NCBI RefSeq assembly: GCF_005771675.1
Contig: NZ_VAJM01000004.1
Span: 310,001 to 374,000 of the forward strand
Direction: 5' to 3'
Source of the DNA: Hymenobacter jeollabukensis
GTDB taxonomy: Bacteria > Bacteroidota > Bacteroidia > Cytophagales > Hymenobacteraceae
Length of the DNA: 64,000 nucleotides
The first letter of the stretch is position 1. The number at the start of each line of letters is the position of its first letter. Below the pieces are notes generated by a model, which ran no database searches, was not told where the DNA came from, and worked only from the letters and a program-made list of their open reading frames with translations. The translations under genes and the position numbers were made by a program. Shown in pieces: positions 63,655 through 64,000 of this stretch.

Positions 63655-64000
63655 ATGCCCACCGACGTTTCCATCCTGGTCAAGTCATTCAACCGCCCGT
63701 ACTACCTGGACCGCTGCCTGCGCAGCATCTACGACCACGTGACGGGCAGCTATACCATCACGGTGCTCGACGACGGCACCCCCGGCCGCTACCTCGACGA
63801 AATCCAGCGCCGCTACCCCGAGGTGCGTATCGTGCGCTCGGAGCTCTACGACGCCAAAGTAGCCCAGCTCGACGCCCACGCGGCGGGCGGCGCGCCCTTC
63901 TCGCTGCGCATCATCCCCACCAAGCTCTGGATTGAGGGCGTGGAGCAGGCCACCCCGAAGTTCTGCCTGCTCGAAGACGACATCTGGATGACCCGGCCCG
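63655..64000 (+). CDS. glycosyltransferase, GT2-type (3' end outside window)
   Basis: The frame starts at ATG 63655 (MPTDVSILVKSFNRPYYLDR) and is open to the window edge, 115 codons visible. Start of a GT-A domain: VSILVKSFNRPYYL, ITVLDDGTPGRYLDE and CLLEDDIWM, an acidic DXD-like motif. A box-like TAATTTCG (63565-63572) lies upstream. Too little is seen to name the sugar. Confidence 0.8.
   Translation, partial: MPTDVSILVKSFNRPYYLDRCLRSIYDHVTGSYTITVLDDGTPGRYLDEIQRRYPEVRIVRSELYDAKVAQLDAHAAGGAPFSLRIIPTKLWIEGVEQATPKFCLLEDDIWMTRP

Overview
The window reads as chromosomal DNA of a high-GC member of the Bacteroidetes, most like Hymenobacter or a close Cytophagales relative. The reasons are: two large secreted proteins with a type IX secretion (Por) C-terminal sorting domain, an Oar-like TonB-dependent receptor with a CarboxypepD_reg domain, many small lipoproteins, near absence of Shine-Dalgarno sequences, a promoter of the Bacteroidetes type (TTG-N19-TAnnTTTG) before the tRNA gene, and very GC-rich coding DNA that creates long false reading frames on the opposite strand. 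The genus is inferred from gene content, not from a marker gene.

Layout. 1-13 kb: end of a helix-hairpin-helix/barrel protein, a small membrane-protein gene split by an in-frame TAG, a T9SS-exported metalloprotease with an orphan propeptide-like protein upstream, a decayed DUF3857 gene, an MFS transporter, an ABC exporter and two small secreted proteins. 12.4-17.6 kb: a xanthine dehydrogenase locus on the minus strand (xdhA, xdhB, xdhC), broken up by an inverted repeat and a terminator. 17.7-38.1 kb: mixed housekeeping and envelope genes, namely a DUF4136 lipoprotein, a barrel-like lipoprotein, an LIC_10190-like membrane protein, a glycosyltransferase, a HEAT/cyclophilin lipoprotein, a beta-helix T9SS protein, a cupin, the cysteine pair cysE-cysK, tRNA-Ala(GGC), the Oar-like receptor, an NlpC/P60 hydrolase, a GlcD-type oxidase and an acyl-CoA-binding protein. 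38.2-64 kb: a long surface-polysaccharide locus that runs off the right edge.

The polysaccharide locus supplies sugar nucleotides (ugd and a UXS-type decarboxylase for UDP-GlcA and UDP-xylose; a QdtA/FdtA isomerase, a GNAT acetyltransferase and a DegT aminotransferase for a dTDP-3-amino-sugar; gmd and an Fcl-like reductase for a GDP-deoxysugar; a MocA oxidoreductase, a second DegT aminotransferase and a hexapeptide acyltransferase for a further modified sugar), glycosyltransferases (five GT2-type, one GT4-type, one GT8-like), two large polytopic proteins, two paralogous Wzx-like flippases and an asparagine synthase homologue at its start. No rmlA/rmlB pair lies in the window, so dTDP-4-keto-6-deoxyglucose must come from elsewhere.

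The most unusual non-coding feature is a set of long inverted repeats in intergenic DNA (6491-6722, 8855-9031, 15890-16107, 18338-18560, 21312-21494, 30056-30163, 37353-37585). They differ in sequence but share a design: two arms of about 25-70 bp around a spacer, which in three cases contains its own terminator-like hairpin. In two convergent gene pairs the arms start and end at or within a base or two of the stop codons of the flanking genes.
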